A program made the position numbers and the translations under genes. 64,000 bases of DNA from Streptomyces buecherae (lineage in GTDB: Bacteria > Actinomycetota > Actinomycetes > Streptomycetales > Streptomycetaceae). The notes beneath the pieces are model-generated. The model was given only the letters and a program-made list of their open reading frames with translations. It did not search any database and was not told where the DNA came from. The stretch is from positions 6,116,501 through 6,180,500 of the forward strand of contig NZ_CP060404.1 of NCBI RefSeq assembly GCF_014295035.1, in the 5' to 3' direction. Numbering within the stretch: the stretch's first letter is position 1; each line of letters starts with the position of its first letter. This document shows positions 1 through 9,101 of this stretch, piece by piece.

Positions 1-190
1 GTAGTGCATGAACGAGAAGTAGACGGTGGCGACCAGCGGATAACCGAAGAAGACGGTGAAGCCGATCAGCCACGGAGAGAGGAACCCGAGGGTGCGCAAC
101 CGGTCCCGCTGGTGCTTGCGGCGCAACGCCGCGGCGTTGTCCGACCCGCCGGACGGGACGGCCTCCACTGCTTTACGTGTTCTTGCCATG
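1..190 (-). CDS. csnF: Sugar ABC transporter permease, N-terminal part (CsnF-like), cut by window edge
   Basis: Only the first 63 codons are present, starting at the ATG at 190 and running off the left edge. The peptide has a basic cytoplasmic head (about residues 1-33) followed by a first membrane helix with FLSPWLIGF, the usual opening of MalF-type sugar permeases. It begins 10 nt after the stop of the binding-protein gene, so the two are co-transcribed. Order ROK regulator - binding protein - permease matches the streptomycete csnR-csnE-csnF operon for uptake of chitosan oligosaccharides. The family is clear; the substrate is inferred from that gene order. Confidence 0.85.
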
Positions 191-200
191 GTGGGCCCCG

Positions 201-1547
201 TCAATTCTGCGCTTGGAGAGTGTCGGCGTCTATCTGGTCATCGAGTTTTCGCAGCCCCTTGTCGAAATCGTCGATCTTTCCCGACTCCGCGTCGTAGGCG
301 AAGTCCTGGAGCGCGAGCACGTACTGCCCACCGTTGATGGACGGCGGCAGCGCGACGCTGTCCGGGTGCTGGGCTATGCCGAGGAACGTGCGGAACGTCG
401 GATCGGCGTCGAGCTTCGGCGAGGCGAGCGCCGCCTTCGTGGACGGCACGTTGTGGATCGCGTTGGCGAACGCCACCACCTGATCGGTGTCCGCGGTCAG
501 GAAACGCACCAACTCCCACGCGGCGTTCTGGTGCTTGCTGCTGTGCGCGATCCCCGCGACGGTCCCCGTCAGATAGCCGCGACCGTACGTGTCGGCCTGG
601 TCATCGGGGACCGGCATCGGCGCGGTGCCCCACTCGAAGTCGGCCTTCGCGTCGTTCAACATCAGGCCGCGCCATTCGCCGTCCATGTGCATGGCGAGCT
701 TCCCGGTGAGGAACGCGTTCTGGGACGACATCTCGTCACCGAACGTCGTACGGAACTTCTCCAGCGCCCCGTACCCGCCCAGCGCCTTGATCAGGTCCCG
801 CTGCGTGGTGAAGAAGTCCTTCGCGGCCGGCTCGTCCGCCAACCGGGCCTTACCGTCCTCGTCGAAGTAACGCGGACCCCACTGCGCGAACATCCGGTCC
901 GGGCTGTTCTGGTAGAGCCGGAAATTGGGCATGAAACCGAGCTGCTGATAACCGTCGCCCTTGCGCTGCGTCAGCTTCACCGCGGTGCGCTTCAGCTCCG
1001 ACATCGTGCGCGGCGGGCGCTCGATGCCCGCCTTCTTGAAGGCGTCCTTGTTGTAGTACATGCCGAACGCGTCGGCCAACAGCGGCAACGCGCACTGCTC
1101 GCCCTCGAACTGCGTGTAGTCCAACAACGTCTTCGGGAAGACCTTGTTCTTGTTCAGCCCCGTCTTCTTCATGAACGGGTCGAGATCGACCCACATCCCC
1201 GACGAGCAGTACTGGCCCACGTTGTTGGTGGTGAACGAGGACACCACATCGGGGGCATTGCCACCGCCGGCGCGCAGCGCCTGGTTCATGGTGACGTCGG
1301 TGACGTTGCCGGTGGCCTTCACCTTGATGTTCGGATGCAGTTCCTCGAACCGGTCAATGCTGTCATTGATGGCCTTGACTTCGTTCTTCTCGGCCCAGCC
1401 GTGCCAGAACTTCAGGGTCACGGGCTTGGTCGGGTCGTCGTTCGCGCTACCGGTGCTGGGATTGGCACACCCCGCCAGCAGTAGCCCGGTGGTGGCGAGC
1501 ACGGCGGCGAGGACGGCCGGAGCGCGGTGCGTACGCGTTCGCGGCAT
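201..1547 (-). CDS. csnE: Sugar-binding lipoprotein of an ABC transporter (CsnE-like)
   Basis: A 448-aa family-1 extracellular solute-binding protein. The N terminus is a lipoprotein signal peptide: basic MPRTRTHR, a hydrophobic stretch, then lipobox LLAGC with Cys at about residue 26. The mature part has the usual features of sugar-binding proteins, including LKFWHGW near the start and a FLTGKLAMHMDGEW region. It would bind an oligosaccharide outside the membrane and hand it to the permease encoded 10 nt downstream. AAGGAAG lies 7 nt before the ATG at 1547. With the ROK gene upstream it matches csnE, whose characterised role is uptake of chitosan-derived oligosaccharides; the ligand here is inferred from synteny. 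Confidence 0.88.
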   Translation of the reverse strand: MPRTRTHRAPAVLAAVLATTGLLLAGCANPSTGSANDDPTKPVTLKFWHGWAEKNEVKAINDSIDRFEELHPNIKVKATGNVTDVTMNQALRAGGGNAPDVVSSFTTNNVGQYCSSGMWVDLDPFMKKTGLNKNKVFPKTLLDYTQFEGEQCALPLLADAFGMYYNKDAFKKAGIERPPRTMSELKRTAVKLTQRKGDGYQQLGFMPNFRLYQNSPDRMFAQWGPRYFDEDGKARLADEPAAKDFFTTQRDLIKALGGYGALEKFRTTFGDEMSSQNAFLTGKLAMHMDGEWRGLMLNDAKADFEWGTAPMPVPDDQADTYGRGYLTGTVAGIAHSSKHQNAAWELVRFLTADTDQVVAFANAIHNVPSTKAALASPKLDADPTFRTFLGIAQHPDSVALPPSINGGQYVLALQDFAYDAESGKIDDFDKGLRKLDDQIDADTLQAQN

Positions 1548-1902
1548 GGCGGACTTCCTTAGCGGCGGGGAAAGGGATACGGGTGGTACGGGCGGTGCGG
1601 AGGGGCGAGCGGAGCGGCAGGGAATCGCGGGACTCGGCGGAGCCGGGGACTTCAGGAGCCAGAAGAGCTACGAGAACTGTTCGGAGCCACGGGAGCGAGG
1701 AACCGAGCGAGCTTCGGGAGGCCGGGGAACCGGCGGGGTCACGGGGCTAAGAGTCGTACGAGAGACATGGCGGCACACCGGGGTTGTGAGACGGCGCTGG
1801 GAAAGCGGCGCGGTGGGCAGACGGGGGAGGTCAGGAGACGAGGAGCGGGGGAGGGCGGTGGCGGAAGGGGCGGCGGTGCTGGTCGCGAGGGTGGCGGTGT
1901 GG
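1548..1902. other. 355-bp spacer between csnR and csnE
   Basis: No convincing coding frame is present on either strand. I see no palindrome like the 3152-3168 operator, so csnE may depend on read-through from csnR or on a promoter I cannot recognise. The stretch is purine-rich on the plus strand. Confidence 0.4.
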
Positions 1903-3096
1903 TCAGCCGGTATCGAAGACGGTGTCACGGGCGTCGGCCAGCGCGGTGCGCAGCGCGCCGATCAGGATGGGGCTGCCGTCGAGCGCGCTCAGCCGCAACT
2001 GCGGCCGGGGCAGGGCGAGTCCGGTCAACTCCTCCTGGACCAGGGAGAGCAACCGCTCCCCGCCCGCCTGCGCGACCTCGCCGGAGAGCACGACCAACTC
2101 CGGGTCCACGACGGCGATCACCGAGGCGATGCCGGTGGCGAGCCGGTGGGCCAACTCGGCGAGAACCGCGTCGCCCGCGCCCGGGGTCGCCAGCGCCTCG
2201 GCCAGCGCCGCCGGCGCGTCCCGGGCCGAGATGCCGTGCGCCTCGGCCAGTGCGAGGACGGCGGGCGACGAGGCCAGGCGCTGGAACCCGCCGCCGGCGT
2301 CCGGTCGGGCGAAGGTCTCGGCCTCGCGGGCGAGCGGGGCGCCGGGCAACGGCATGTAGCCGATCTCGCCCGCGCCGCCGGTGGCGCCGCGCAGCAGCGC
2401 CCCGTCCAGCACGATCGCGGCGCCCACGCCCTCGTCGGCCCAGACCAGCACGAAGTTGTCGAAGTCCTGCGCGGTACCCCGGTCGTGCTCGGCCAGCGCG
2501 ACCAGGTTCACGTCGTTCTCGATGACCACCGGGGTGCCCAGCGCGGCGGTGAGGTCCTCCCGCACCGTACGGGACTGCCACCCGGGCAGATGCGGCGCGT
2601 ACCGCAGGGCGCCGGTGCGCGGGTCGAGCGCGCCGGGGGTGCCGATGACCGTACGGTGCAGCGCGTCGCGACCGAGCCCGGCCGCCCGCAGCGCGCCGTC
2701 CACGGCCTCGACGACCACGGTGGCCGTGCGGTCGCGCACGCCGTCAGCCATCGCGTCGGCCGGCAGGCGGTGTTCGCCGACGACCGTACCGGCCAGGTCG
2801 GCGACGACCGCGGTGACGCCGAGCGGGTCGACCGACAGCGCCGCGACGTGGGCGATGGTCGCGTTGATCTCGTAGAGCTGGGCGTTGGGGCCGGGGCGTC
2901 CGGTGGCGGTGCCGGTGGCGCGCACCAGGCCCGCCGCCGCGAGCCGGCTGAGCAACTGCGACGCGGTGGGCTTCGACAGGCCGGTCAGCTCGCCGAGCTG
3001 GGTGCGGGTGAGCGGCCCGTGCGCCACCAGGAGGTCCAGGGCCGCCCGGTCGTTCATGGCCCGCAACACGCGTGGCGTTCCTGGCGTACCGACCAT
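1903..3096 (-). CDS. csnR: ROK-family transcriptional repressor (CsnR-like)
   Basis: A 397-aa ROK-family regulator. The N terminus carries a winged helix-turn-helix (about residues 18-65, with LTRTQLGELTGLSKPTASQ), followed by a ROK sugar-kinase fold. The CxCGxxGC zinc motif of true ROK kinases is absent, so a regulatory rather than kinase role is expected. It sits directly upstream of the sugar ABC transporter genes on the same strand, and a perfect 17-bp palindrome lies about 55 bp before its start. The arrangement matches CsnR of streptomycetes, which represses the chitosanase gene and its own csn operon until chitosan oligomers appear. Family certain; csnR identity from synteny and operator sequence. 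Confidence 0.88.
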   Translation of the reverse strand: MVGTPGTPRVLRAMNDRAALDLLVAHGPLTRTQLGELTGLSKPTASQLLSRLAAAGLVRATGTATGRPGPNAQLYEINATIAHVAALSVDPLGVTAVVADLAGTVVGEHRLPADAMADGVRDRTATVVVEAVDGALRAAGLGRDALHRTVIGTPGALDPRTGALRYAPHLPGWQSRTVREDLTAALGTPVVIENDVNLVALAEHDRGTAQDFDNFVLVWADEGVGAAIVLDGALLRGATGGAGEIGYMPLPGAPLAREAETFARPDAGGGFQRLASSPAVLALAEAHGISARDAPAALAEALATPGAGDAVLAELAHRLATGIASVIAVVDPELVVLSGEVAQAGGERLLSLVQEELTGLALPRPQLRLSALDGSPILIGALRTALADARDTVFDTG

Positions 3097-3151
3097 GGCT
3101 GACCACCGCCCTTCGCTGCTCAGATGACGGGCCCCGTTGCCGCGCCATCTA

Positions 3152-3168
3152 TTAGGAAAGTTTCCTAA
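3152..3168. promoter_or_regulatory. Probable CsnR/ROK operator, perfect 17-bp palindrome
   Basis: TTAGGAAA-G-TTTCCTAA is a perfect 8-1-8 inverted repeat placed 55 bp upstream of the csnR start. It has the form of the operator described for CsnR and related ROK repressors in Streptomyces chitosanase and csn promoters. I saw no second copy in the window. Confidence 0.8.
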
Positions 3169-3534
3169 CGGTGAACAGGAAGGTAGGCGCCCATCCGCGC
3201 CTCGTCAATGGTTCGATCCGAACGTCCGTCCACGCCTGCCCAAAGCGTTATCGACGGCCCGCCCCCGAAGCACCTCGCGCAACGCCGAACCGCGCCGCGC
3301 CCGGACAGGCGCGGTGCGGCTCGGTGTGGGGGGAGTGGGTGGGGCGAGGTGAGTGAGGTGGGGTGAGTTGGGGTGGCCTTGGGGCGGGCGTGACGGTGTG
3401 GGTCTGGGGCGCGGGGGGCGAGTGGTGGTGGGTGGGTGGCGTTGGGTGGGCGCGGCCAGGGTGCGGAGGTGGGGCGGGCCGTGGGCGTGCCGAAGCTGGG
3501 GGGTACGGGGCGGGGGTGGCGGGGGAGGGGCTGG
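3169..3534. other. G-rich intergenic stretch between divergently read csn operon and mscS
   Basis: From about 3320 to 3530 the plus strand is made mostly of short G runs separated by T or A, with little C. It follows the 3' end of the mscS gene and precedes the csnR promoter. No credible ORF or RNA gene is seen. The skew could support G-quadruplex formation on the plus strand. Confidence 0.5.
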
Positions 3535-4605
3535 TTACTTCTGGAGGTTCGGGGGCGGTGGCGGTATCGGCGACGCCGCGAGGGACTGCGGCGAGGTCGG
3601 GCTGGCCAGGGCGGAGGGCGCGGAGACGCCGGCCGTCGGGTCGGGGGCCGGCGCGGCGCCCTCGCCGACCGGCGGCGGGCCGCCCACGATGCGTATGCCC
3701 TCCGCGTCCAGCGCCCGCTTGATCCGCCAACGCAACTCCCGCTCCACGCTCAGCGCCTTGCCCGGCATGGTCTTCGCGGAGACCCGGATCACCATCGAGT
3801 CCAGGTACACCGCGTCCAGGCCGAGCACCGCCACCGGCTCCCACAGCGCCTCGTCCCACGGCTGCGAGGTCCCCATCTCCTCGCCCGCGCGGAGGATGAC
3901 CTTCTTCGCCTTCTCCAGGTCCTCGTCGTACCGAACCTGCACATCGACGCCCGCCGTGGACCAACCCTGACTGAGGTTGCCGATCCGCTTGACCTCGCCG
4001 TTGCGTACGTACCAGATCTCGCCGTCATCGCCGCGCAGCTTCGTCACGCGCAACCCGACCTCGATCACCTCGCCGGAGGCCACTCCCGCGTCAATCGAGT
4101 CGCCCACGCCGTACTGGTCCTCAAGGATCATGAAGACGCCGGAGAGGAAGTCGGTGACCAGGTTCCGGGCGCCGAAGCCGATGGCCACGCCCGCGACGCC
4201 CGCACTCGCGAGCAGCGGCGCGAGGTTGATCTCCAGGGCGGAGAGGATCATCAGCGCCGCCGTACCGAGGATCATGAACGAGGCGACGCTGCGCAACACC
4301 GAGCCGATCGCCTCGGACCGCTGCCTGCGCCGCTCCGCGTTGACCAGCAACCCGCCGAGCGCCGTGCCGTCCACGGCCTGCGCCGTGCGGTTCATCCGGG
4401 AGATCAACCGCGTGATCGACCGGCGAATCACCGAGCGCAGCACGAACGCGATGATCACGATCAGCAGGATGCGCAGGCCCAGACCCAGCCAGTCGGACCA
4501 GTTGTCCCCGAGCCAGCTCGCGGCGCTCTCCGCGGCCTCTTGCGTCTCGTCGAGCGCCGTGGCGCGTGGCGTGGCGTCAGCGGACGGAGCGGCGGACCGG
4601 AGCAC
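3535..4605 (-). CDS. Mechanosensitive ion channel, MscS family
   Basis: A 356-aa small-conductance mechanosensitive channel protein, which opens under membrane tension to release solutes. After a short N-terminal region it has membrane helices (LGLRILLIVIIAFVL; SFMILGTAALMILSALEI) and the diagnostic pore helix GVAIGFGARNLVTDFLSG. The beta and C-terminal MscS domains follow, and then a Pro/Ala/Ser-rich tail of about 50 residues. The frame is open to 4719, but GAAGGG lies just ahead of the GTG at 4605 and upstream residues look unlike the family, so I chose 4605. The gene faces the HNH gene divergently. It is not obviously linked to the csn operon. Confidence 0.85.
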   Translation of the reverse strand: MLRSAAPSADATPRATALDETQEAAESAASWLGDNWSDWLGLGLRILLIVIIAFVLRSVIRRSITRLISRMNRTAQAVDGTALGGLLVNAERRRQRSEAIGSVLRSVASFMILGTAALMILSALEINLAPLLASAGVAGVAIGFGARNLVTDFLSGVFMILEDQYGVGDSIDAGVASGEVIEVGLRVTKLRGDDGEIWYVRNGEVKRIGNLSQGWSTAGVDVQVRYDEDLEKAKKVILRAGEEMGTSQPWDEALWEPVAVLGLDAVYLDSMVIRVSAKTMPGKALSVERELRWRIKRALDAEGIRIVGGPPPVGEGAAPAPDPTAGVSAPSALASPTSPQSLAASPIPPPPPNLQK

Positions 4606-4882
4606 GGCAAGTAACCCTTCTGTGGGGATATGCCTGGCAAAAGCGCCTCGGCAGACCCTCCACACTAACGGGGCACGCCAGGTGTCTCGTTGTGATGTTC
4701 GAACGACAACCGACGACAACTACGAGCAGCGCGGGGATGAACAAGAAGATGAACAGGCTGTGGTTGAAAACACTCTTGGTCCGTTACCTGGTGGTGGTGG
4801 CGCTCTCACCAGGGCTGCGTAGACACTAAGGGGAGATCGTCCCGGCGCGAGCCACGCGCCGCCGGCGTACAGGGAGGCACCC

Positions 4883-5419
4883 GTGCCGCATGTTCTGGTC
4901 CTCAACGCGTCGTACGAGCCACTCGGCGTCGTACCGCTCCGCCGCGCGCTCGTACTCATCCTCAATGACAAGGCTGTCAGCCTTGAGGAGTCAGGCGCCC
5001 TGATGCACAGCGCGACCCGCGTGATACCCGCACCGAGCGTCGTCCGCTTGAAGCGGTTCGTGCGGGTCCCCTTTCGGGCCCCCGTTCCGCTGACCCGCCG
5101 CGCCCTGTTCGCCAGGGACGGCGGTCGCTGCGCCTACTGCGGTGGCGTCGCAACCAGCGTCGACCACGTCATCCCGCGCAGTCGGGGCGGCCAGCACGCC
5201 TGGGAGAACGTGGTCGCGGCGTGTCGCCGCTGCAATCACGTCAAGGCCGACCGCCACGTGGCGGAACTCGGCTGGCGCCTGCGCCACCAACCCGCCCCAC
5301 CGTCCGGCCTGGCCTGGCGCATCATCGGCACCGGGCATAGGGACCCGCGTTGGCTGCCATACCTGCAGCCGTACGGCGCGGAAGACGCGATGGCTCGGAT
5401 CGACGGCGTATCCGCCTGA
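4883..5419 (+). CDS. HNH endonuclease-fold protein
   Basis: A 178-aa protein with a C-terminal HNH nuclease fold. It has the zinc pair CAYCG (about residue 88), the core SVDHVIPRSRGG and the second pair ACRRCN, ending in the usual ENVV/CNHVKADR pattern. The N-terminal 70 residues (VLNASYEPLGV) are typical of a family of small HNH proteins found once or twice in many actinobacterial genomes. The target is unknown and no restriction or phage partner sits nearby. GTG start with GGGAGG 6 nt upstream. The fold is secure; the biological role is not. Confidence 0.85.
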   Translation: MPHVLVLNASYEPLGVVPLRRALVLILNDKAVSLEESGALMHSATRVIPAPSVVRLKRFVRVPFRAPVPLTRRALFARDGGRCAYCGGVATSVDHVIPRSRGGQHAWENVVAACRRCNHVKADRHVAELGWRLRHQPAPPSGLAWRIIGTGHRDPRWLPYLQPYGAEDAMARIDGVSA

Positions 5420-5894
5420 GAACCGGGCCATCGTCGTGTGTACGCGGCGCCGCGCACCACGTGCGCGGCGCGCCTCACGCCTCCGGCCGGGTGTGTTCGG
5501 GGCGGGTGTGGGTTCGGCCGGGTGCGGTTCGGGCTAGGTGCGGCTCTGGGCGGGTGCGGTTTCGGTAGGGGGCGTGGGTTCGGTCGGGTGCGGTTCGGGG
5601 CGGGTGTGGGTTCGGCCGGGTGTGGTTCGGGGTGGGTGTGTCTCTGGGCGGGTGCGGTTTCGGTAGGGGGCGTGGTTTCGGTCGGGTGCGGTTCGGGGCG
5701 GGTGTGGGTTCGGCCGGGTGCGGCTCGGGTTCCGGGGCGGTTTCGGCCGGGTGCGGTCCGCCGGTGGGGGGTGGGCCGCCGGGAGAAGTGGCCTTCCTGG
5801 GGGGCTCCCCCCCGCCCCCACCCCTCCCCCCTCCACCCCGCCCCCGGCACCCCCGCAATCGCCCACCACTTGGCCGGCGCCGTGCCTCGCGTGG
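5420..5894. repeat. G-rich tandem repeat region, 98-bp period
   Basis: The gap between the HNH gene and the 3' end of the GH84-like gene consists largely of variants of gggtgcggttcgg. Two long units, 5544-5622 and 5642-5720, match at 78 of 79 positions (98-bp period). Shorter fragments flank them, for example around 5500-5533. The plus strand is G/T-rich with almost no A. All frames read as repetitive low-complexity peptide, so I do not call a gene. The last 100 bp (5790-5890) switch to C-rich. Confidence 0.75.
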
Positions 5895-8800
5895 TTACGG
5901 CGTGACCGCGTGGGCCCGTACCGACCACAGCGAGTACCCGAAGCGGGTCGCGCGCTCGTCGCCCTGGACCCGTACGAAGCGGGTGTTGGGCGCGTCCAGG
6001 TGGATCGTCTCCCGGCCGCCCGCACCGTCCTGGACCGTCGCCGCCGTGCGCCAGGTGCGGCCGTCGGACGAGACCTGTATCCGGTACCGGGCCGCGTGCG
6101 CGTCCTGCCAGTGCAGGTCGACGCGGCCGAGCCGGGTCGGGCGGTCCAGCTCCAGTTGAAGCCAGGCGTGCTCGGTGGCGGGCGATGACCAGCGCGTGGT
6201 CGGGTCGCCGTCGATCACGGCCGAGGCCGGGAACTCCGCCGTCTCGTTGGCCGACGAGGTGGCGCGCGCCGTCCGGGCCAGGTCCGGACCGGCGGTGCGC
6301 CGGTGGGCTCGTACGGTCAGCGTGACCTCCTCCGAACCGAAGCGGATCGGCAGCCGGTAGGCCCCGGGCTTGGTGCCCGCCGGCACGGCTATCTCGACCT
6401 CGGCGGTCGCCGTGCCGCCCCTCGGGGCCGTGACCTGGGACGGTGCCGTGACACGCAGCCCGTGACCGGCGCGCACCGTGAGGTTGCCACTGACGTCGCC
6501 GGGGCGACGACCCACCACCGAGACCTTCACCCGCGTCGGCCGGCCGCCTATCTCCGCGTCCGTCTCCGCCTGGGACAGGCGCAACTCGGCCGCCGGGGCG
6601 TCGGCGAACCAGGGCGTGACCTCCTGCACGGCCGGCGGTCGCACGCCCGCGTCCCAGCGCAGCCGCACCGCGTCGGCCCGCACTCCCTTGCCCGCCGCCT
6701 GGGTCCACCCGCTGGCCGACAGTTCGCCGATTCGCCGCCAGCCGTGCCCGGGCACGCGGGCCTCCACCTGGCCTATCGAGCGGGCGGTCCGGCCCGAGTC
6801 CCCGGGGGCGGGCCCCTCGGTGAGCACCGTCACGGCGCTGAGCGGGCGCCGCTCACCGAAGGTGATGGTGAGGGGTTCCGCTCGCTGGGCCTCGCCCGCG
6901 GGGTCGCCGGGGGCCCCGGCTGCGGGCGGCGCCGGGGGCCGGAACGCCGTCGTCGGGTCGCCGTCGGCGGCTCGCTCCGCGCCCGCGTCGGGCGACAGCT
7001 TCCGCGCCCGCTCCTTGCCGCCCACGGCGTCGAGCCCCCACCAGGCGTCCGATTCGGTGACCGCACGGGTGAGGAACTCCGGCAGGACGCCCTTGCCGAC
7101 CGTGACCGGGCTGGCCGCGATCCGGGCCCGCCACGTGCGCAGTTCGCGCTGGGCCCGCCAGGCCGCCGCGCCGTCGCCGCCGGCCTGCGCGGTGAGGGCC
7201 GCGACGGCCTGCTCGCCGGCCGCACCGAACCGGCCCAGCTGCTCCAACCACGGCGCGGCCTCGCCGTCGAACGTGCCGGCCAGGAGCTTGGGCGCCGTGC
7301 GCAGCGTGTGGAACTCGGCGCGCAGCCGCTCGGCCGCCCGCGCGAACCGCTCCTCAGCGGCCCGGTCCGATGTCTCGGCGGCCCGCGCGGCGCGCGGGTG
7401 ACCGCCGCCTTGGGCGGCTTCCCGCGCCGCCCAGAACTCGTCGAGCAGCGGGCGCAGGTACGCCGATTCGGGCACGGTCCGCGAGCGGTCGCGCCCCCAG
7501 CCGCCGAGGCGCGAGGAGGCGTCGTTGCCGGCGAAGGCGTTCAGGGCGGCGCGGGTGCGCGGATCGCCGCCCGCGAGGTCGTCGATCGCCGCCCGCCACG
7601 AGTCGCTTGGCCGGTACCCCTGTGGGTTCCAGGCGAAGTCGGCGGTGGTGAACAGGGGGATGCGGGAGGCAGTCGGCTGCTTCATCGCGTTGGCGAGCAG
7701 CGCCGACGAGCCGCTGGCCACGGCCGGGTCGCGGCCGGAGTAGGGGCCGAGGAAGAGGCGGTCCTGCGCGTAGTCGTTGATCGGGTAGTTGTCCATCGTG
7801 ACCAGCGGATGGTCGAAGGCGGTGCGGGCCTCGGCCATCTCCTGGCCCGTGATCGTCCTGGGCACCACGCCCACCCCCGTCCAGGCCACCTCCACCTGCG
7901 GGGCCAGGGCGTCGGCGAGCGCCTCGCGGAACTCGGTCGCGCCCTTCTGGTAGTACTCGGTCGGCAGCAGCGACAGGGCCTCGGCGCCCGGGTGCCGACT
8001 GGCGAGGTGCGCGGCCAGCACGTTGGCCACCGTCGCCTGCGCCTGCGCGGCGGCCTCGGGGCCCGAGCCGAAGGCGTCCGCGTCGGCGTCGCAGTGCCAC
8101 TCGCTGTAGCTCACGTCCTGGAACTGGAGCTGGAAGGAGCGCACGCCCAGCGCCCACATCGCGTCCACCTTGCGCTCCAGCGCCCGCAGGTCCTCGTTGG
8201 AGGAGAAGCACATGGCCTGCCCGGGGGAGAGTGCCCAGCCGAGCGTGACGTGGTTGCGCCGGGCACGGTCGGCCAGCTCCCGGAACTCGGCGCGCTGCCT
8301 CGCGGGGTACGGGTCGCGCCAGCGTGCCTGGCGGAAGGTGTCGTCCCCCGGCGCGTACAGATAGCGGTTCTGCTTCGTGCGGCCCAGGAAGTCGAGTTGG
8401 GCCAGGCGCTGGCGGTGCGACCACGGCGTCCCGAAGAACCCCTCGGTGATGCCGCGGGTGCGCGTGGCGGGCCAGTCGCGCACGCTCACGCCGGGCAGCG
8501 TGCGCGGCGCGCCGGGCTTCTCGGCGCGGTCGGCGGCGAGCTGACGCAGTGTCTGCGCGGCGTGGAAGAGGCCGTCGGGGCCGACTCCGGACAGGGCAAG
8601 GGTCGCGCGGCCCCGCACCAGCCCGGTCGCGAGCCGGTAGCCGCCGCTGGGCAGGTCGCCCCTGGCCGAGGCGCGCAGCGCCCGCAGCGCGTCGTCCGCG
8701 CTCGGGCCTCCGGCGTGGACGACCAGGCCGTCGGCGGGCAGCCGGTCGCCGGGGGCCGCGTCGGTCACCGTGCGGGCGCCGGCGGCACGCAGCACCGAGC

Positions 8801-9101
8801 GCAGCACGCCCAGCGCGTGCGGGTCCGCGTCGGCGGGGGCGACCAGCGTCACGGCGGTGGAGACCGGGACGGGCGGGCCCGCGGCGCGCATGGACTGGGG
8901 GCGCGGCCACACCGGGGGCAGCCCGTCGGTGGAGGTCTGGGACTCCGCGGCCTTGGGCACCTCCGACCGTCCCGGCGCGGGGGCGGCGACGGCGCTCGGC
9001 GCGGGGCCGAGCAGTCCCCCGATGATGGCGGCGGCCATGGCGATCGCCCCCGCGGCGCCCGTGGCCCGTGTCGCCCGCGCCCTGTTCCCCCGGAGCCGCA
9101 C
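5895..9101 (-). CDS. Secreted GH84-like beta-N-acetylglucosaminidase with altered catalytic pair
   Basis: A 1068-aa secreted protein. Order of parts: signal peptide (1-40, ending AVAA); GH84/GH20-type N-terminal domain (about 60-195); GH84 barrel (about 205-490, with RGITEGFFGTPW and the late DNYPIND motif at 437-443); helical region (510-690); two discoidin-like or NEW3-like beta domains (about 700-920); and a C-terminal F5/8 type C carbohydrate-binding domain (about 925-1065). GH84 enzymes remove N-acetylglucosamine using two adjacent Asp residues. Here that site reads FQLQFQDVS, so the first Asp is Gln (Q328) while the acid/base Asp (D329) remains. GTG start with AGGAGG ahead. Likely targets are host or fungal glycans, but activity is uncertain. 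Confidence 0.85.
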   Translation of the reverse strand: MRLRGNRARATRATGAAGAIAMAAAIIGGLLGPAPSAVAAPAPGRSEVPKAAESQTSTDGLPPVWPRPQSMRAAGPPVPVSTAVTLVAPADADPHALGVLRSVLRAAGARTVTDAAPGDRLPADGLVVHAGGPSADDALRALRASARGDLPSGGYRLATGLVRGRATLALSGVGPDGLFHAAQTLRQLAADRAEKPGAPRTLPGVSVRDWPATRTRGITEGFFGTPWSHRQRLAQLDFLGRTKQNRYLYAPGDDTFRQARWRDPYPARQRAEFRELADRARRNHVTLGWALSPGQAMCFSSNEDLRALERKVDAMWALGVRSFQLQFQDVSYSEWHCDADADAFGSGPEAAAQAQATVANVLAAHLASRHPGAEALSLLPTEYYQKGATEFREALADALAPQVEVAWTGVGVVPRTITGQEMAEARTAFDHPLVTMDNYPINDYAQDRLFLGPYSGRDPAVASGSSALLANAMKQPTASRIPLFTTADFAWNPQGYRPSDSWRAAIDDLAGGDPRTRAALNAFAGNDASSRLGGWGRDRSRTVPESAYLRPLLDEFWAAREAAQGGGHPRAARAAETSDRAAEERFARAAERLRAEFHTLRTAPKLLAGTFDGEAAPWLEQLGRFGAAGEQAVAALTAQAGGDGAAAWRAQRELRTWRARIAASPVTVGKGVLPEFLTRAVTESDAWWGLDAVGGKERARKLSPDAGAERAADGDPTTAFRPPAPPAAGAPGDPAGEAQRAEPLTITFGERRPLSAVTVLTEGPAPGDSGRTARSIGQVEARVPGHGWRRIGELSASGWTQAAGKGVRADAVRLRWDAGVRPPAVQEVTPWFADAPAAELRLSQAETDAEIGGRPTRVKVSVVGRRPGDVSGNLTVRAGHGLRVTAPSQVTAPRGGTATAEVEIAVPAGTKPGAYRLPIRFGSEEVTLTVRAHRRTAGPDLARTARATSSANETAEFPASAVIDGDPTTRWSSPATEHAWLQLELDRPTRLGRVDLHWQDAHAARYRIQVSSDGRTWRTAATVQDGAGGRETIHLDAPNTRFVRVQGDERATRFGYSLWSVRAHAVTP

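Noticed and set aside
5480..5760. CRISPR array or coding repeat
   Set aside because: Repeats have no unique spacers, and frames give only low-complexity peptide.
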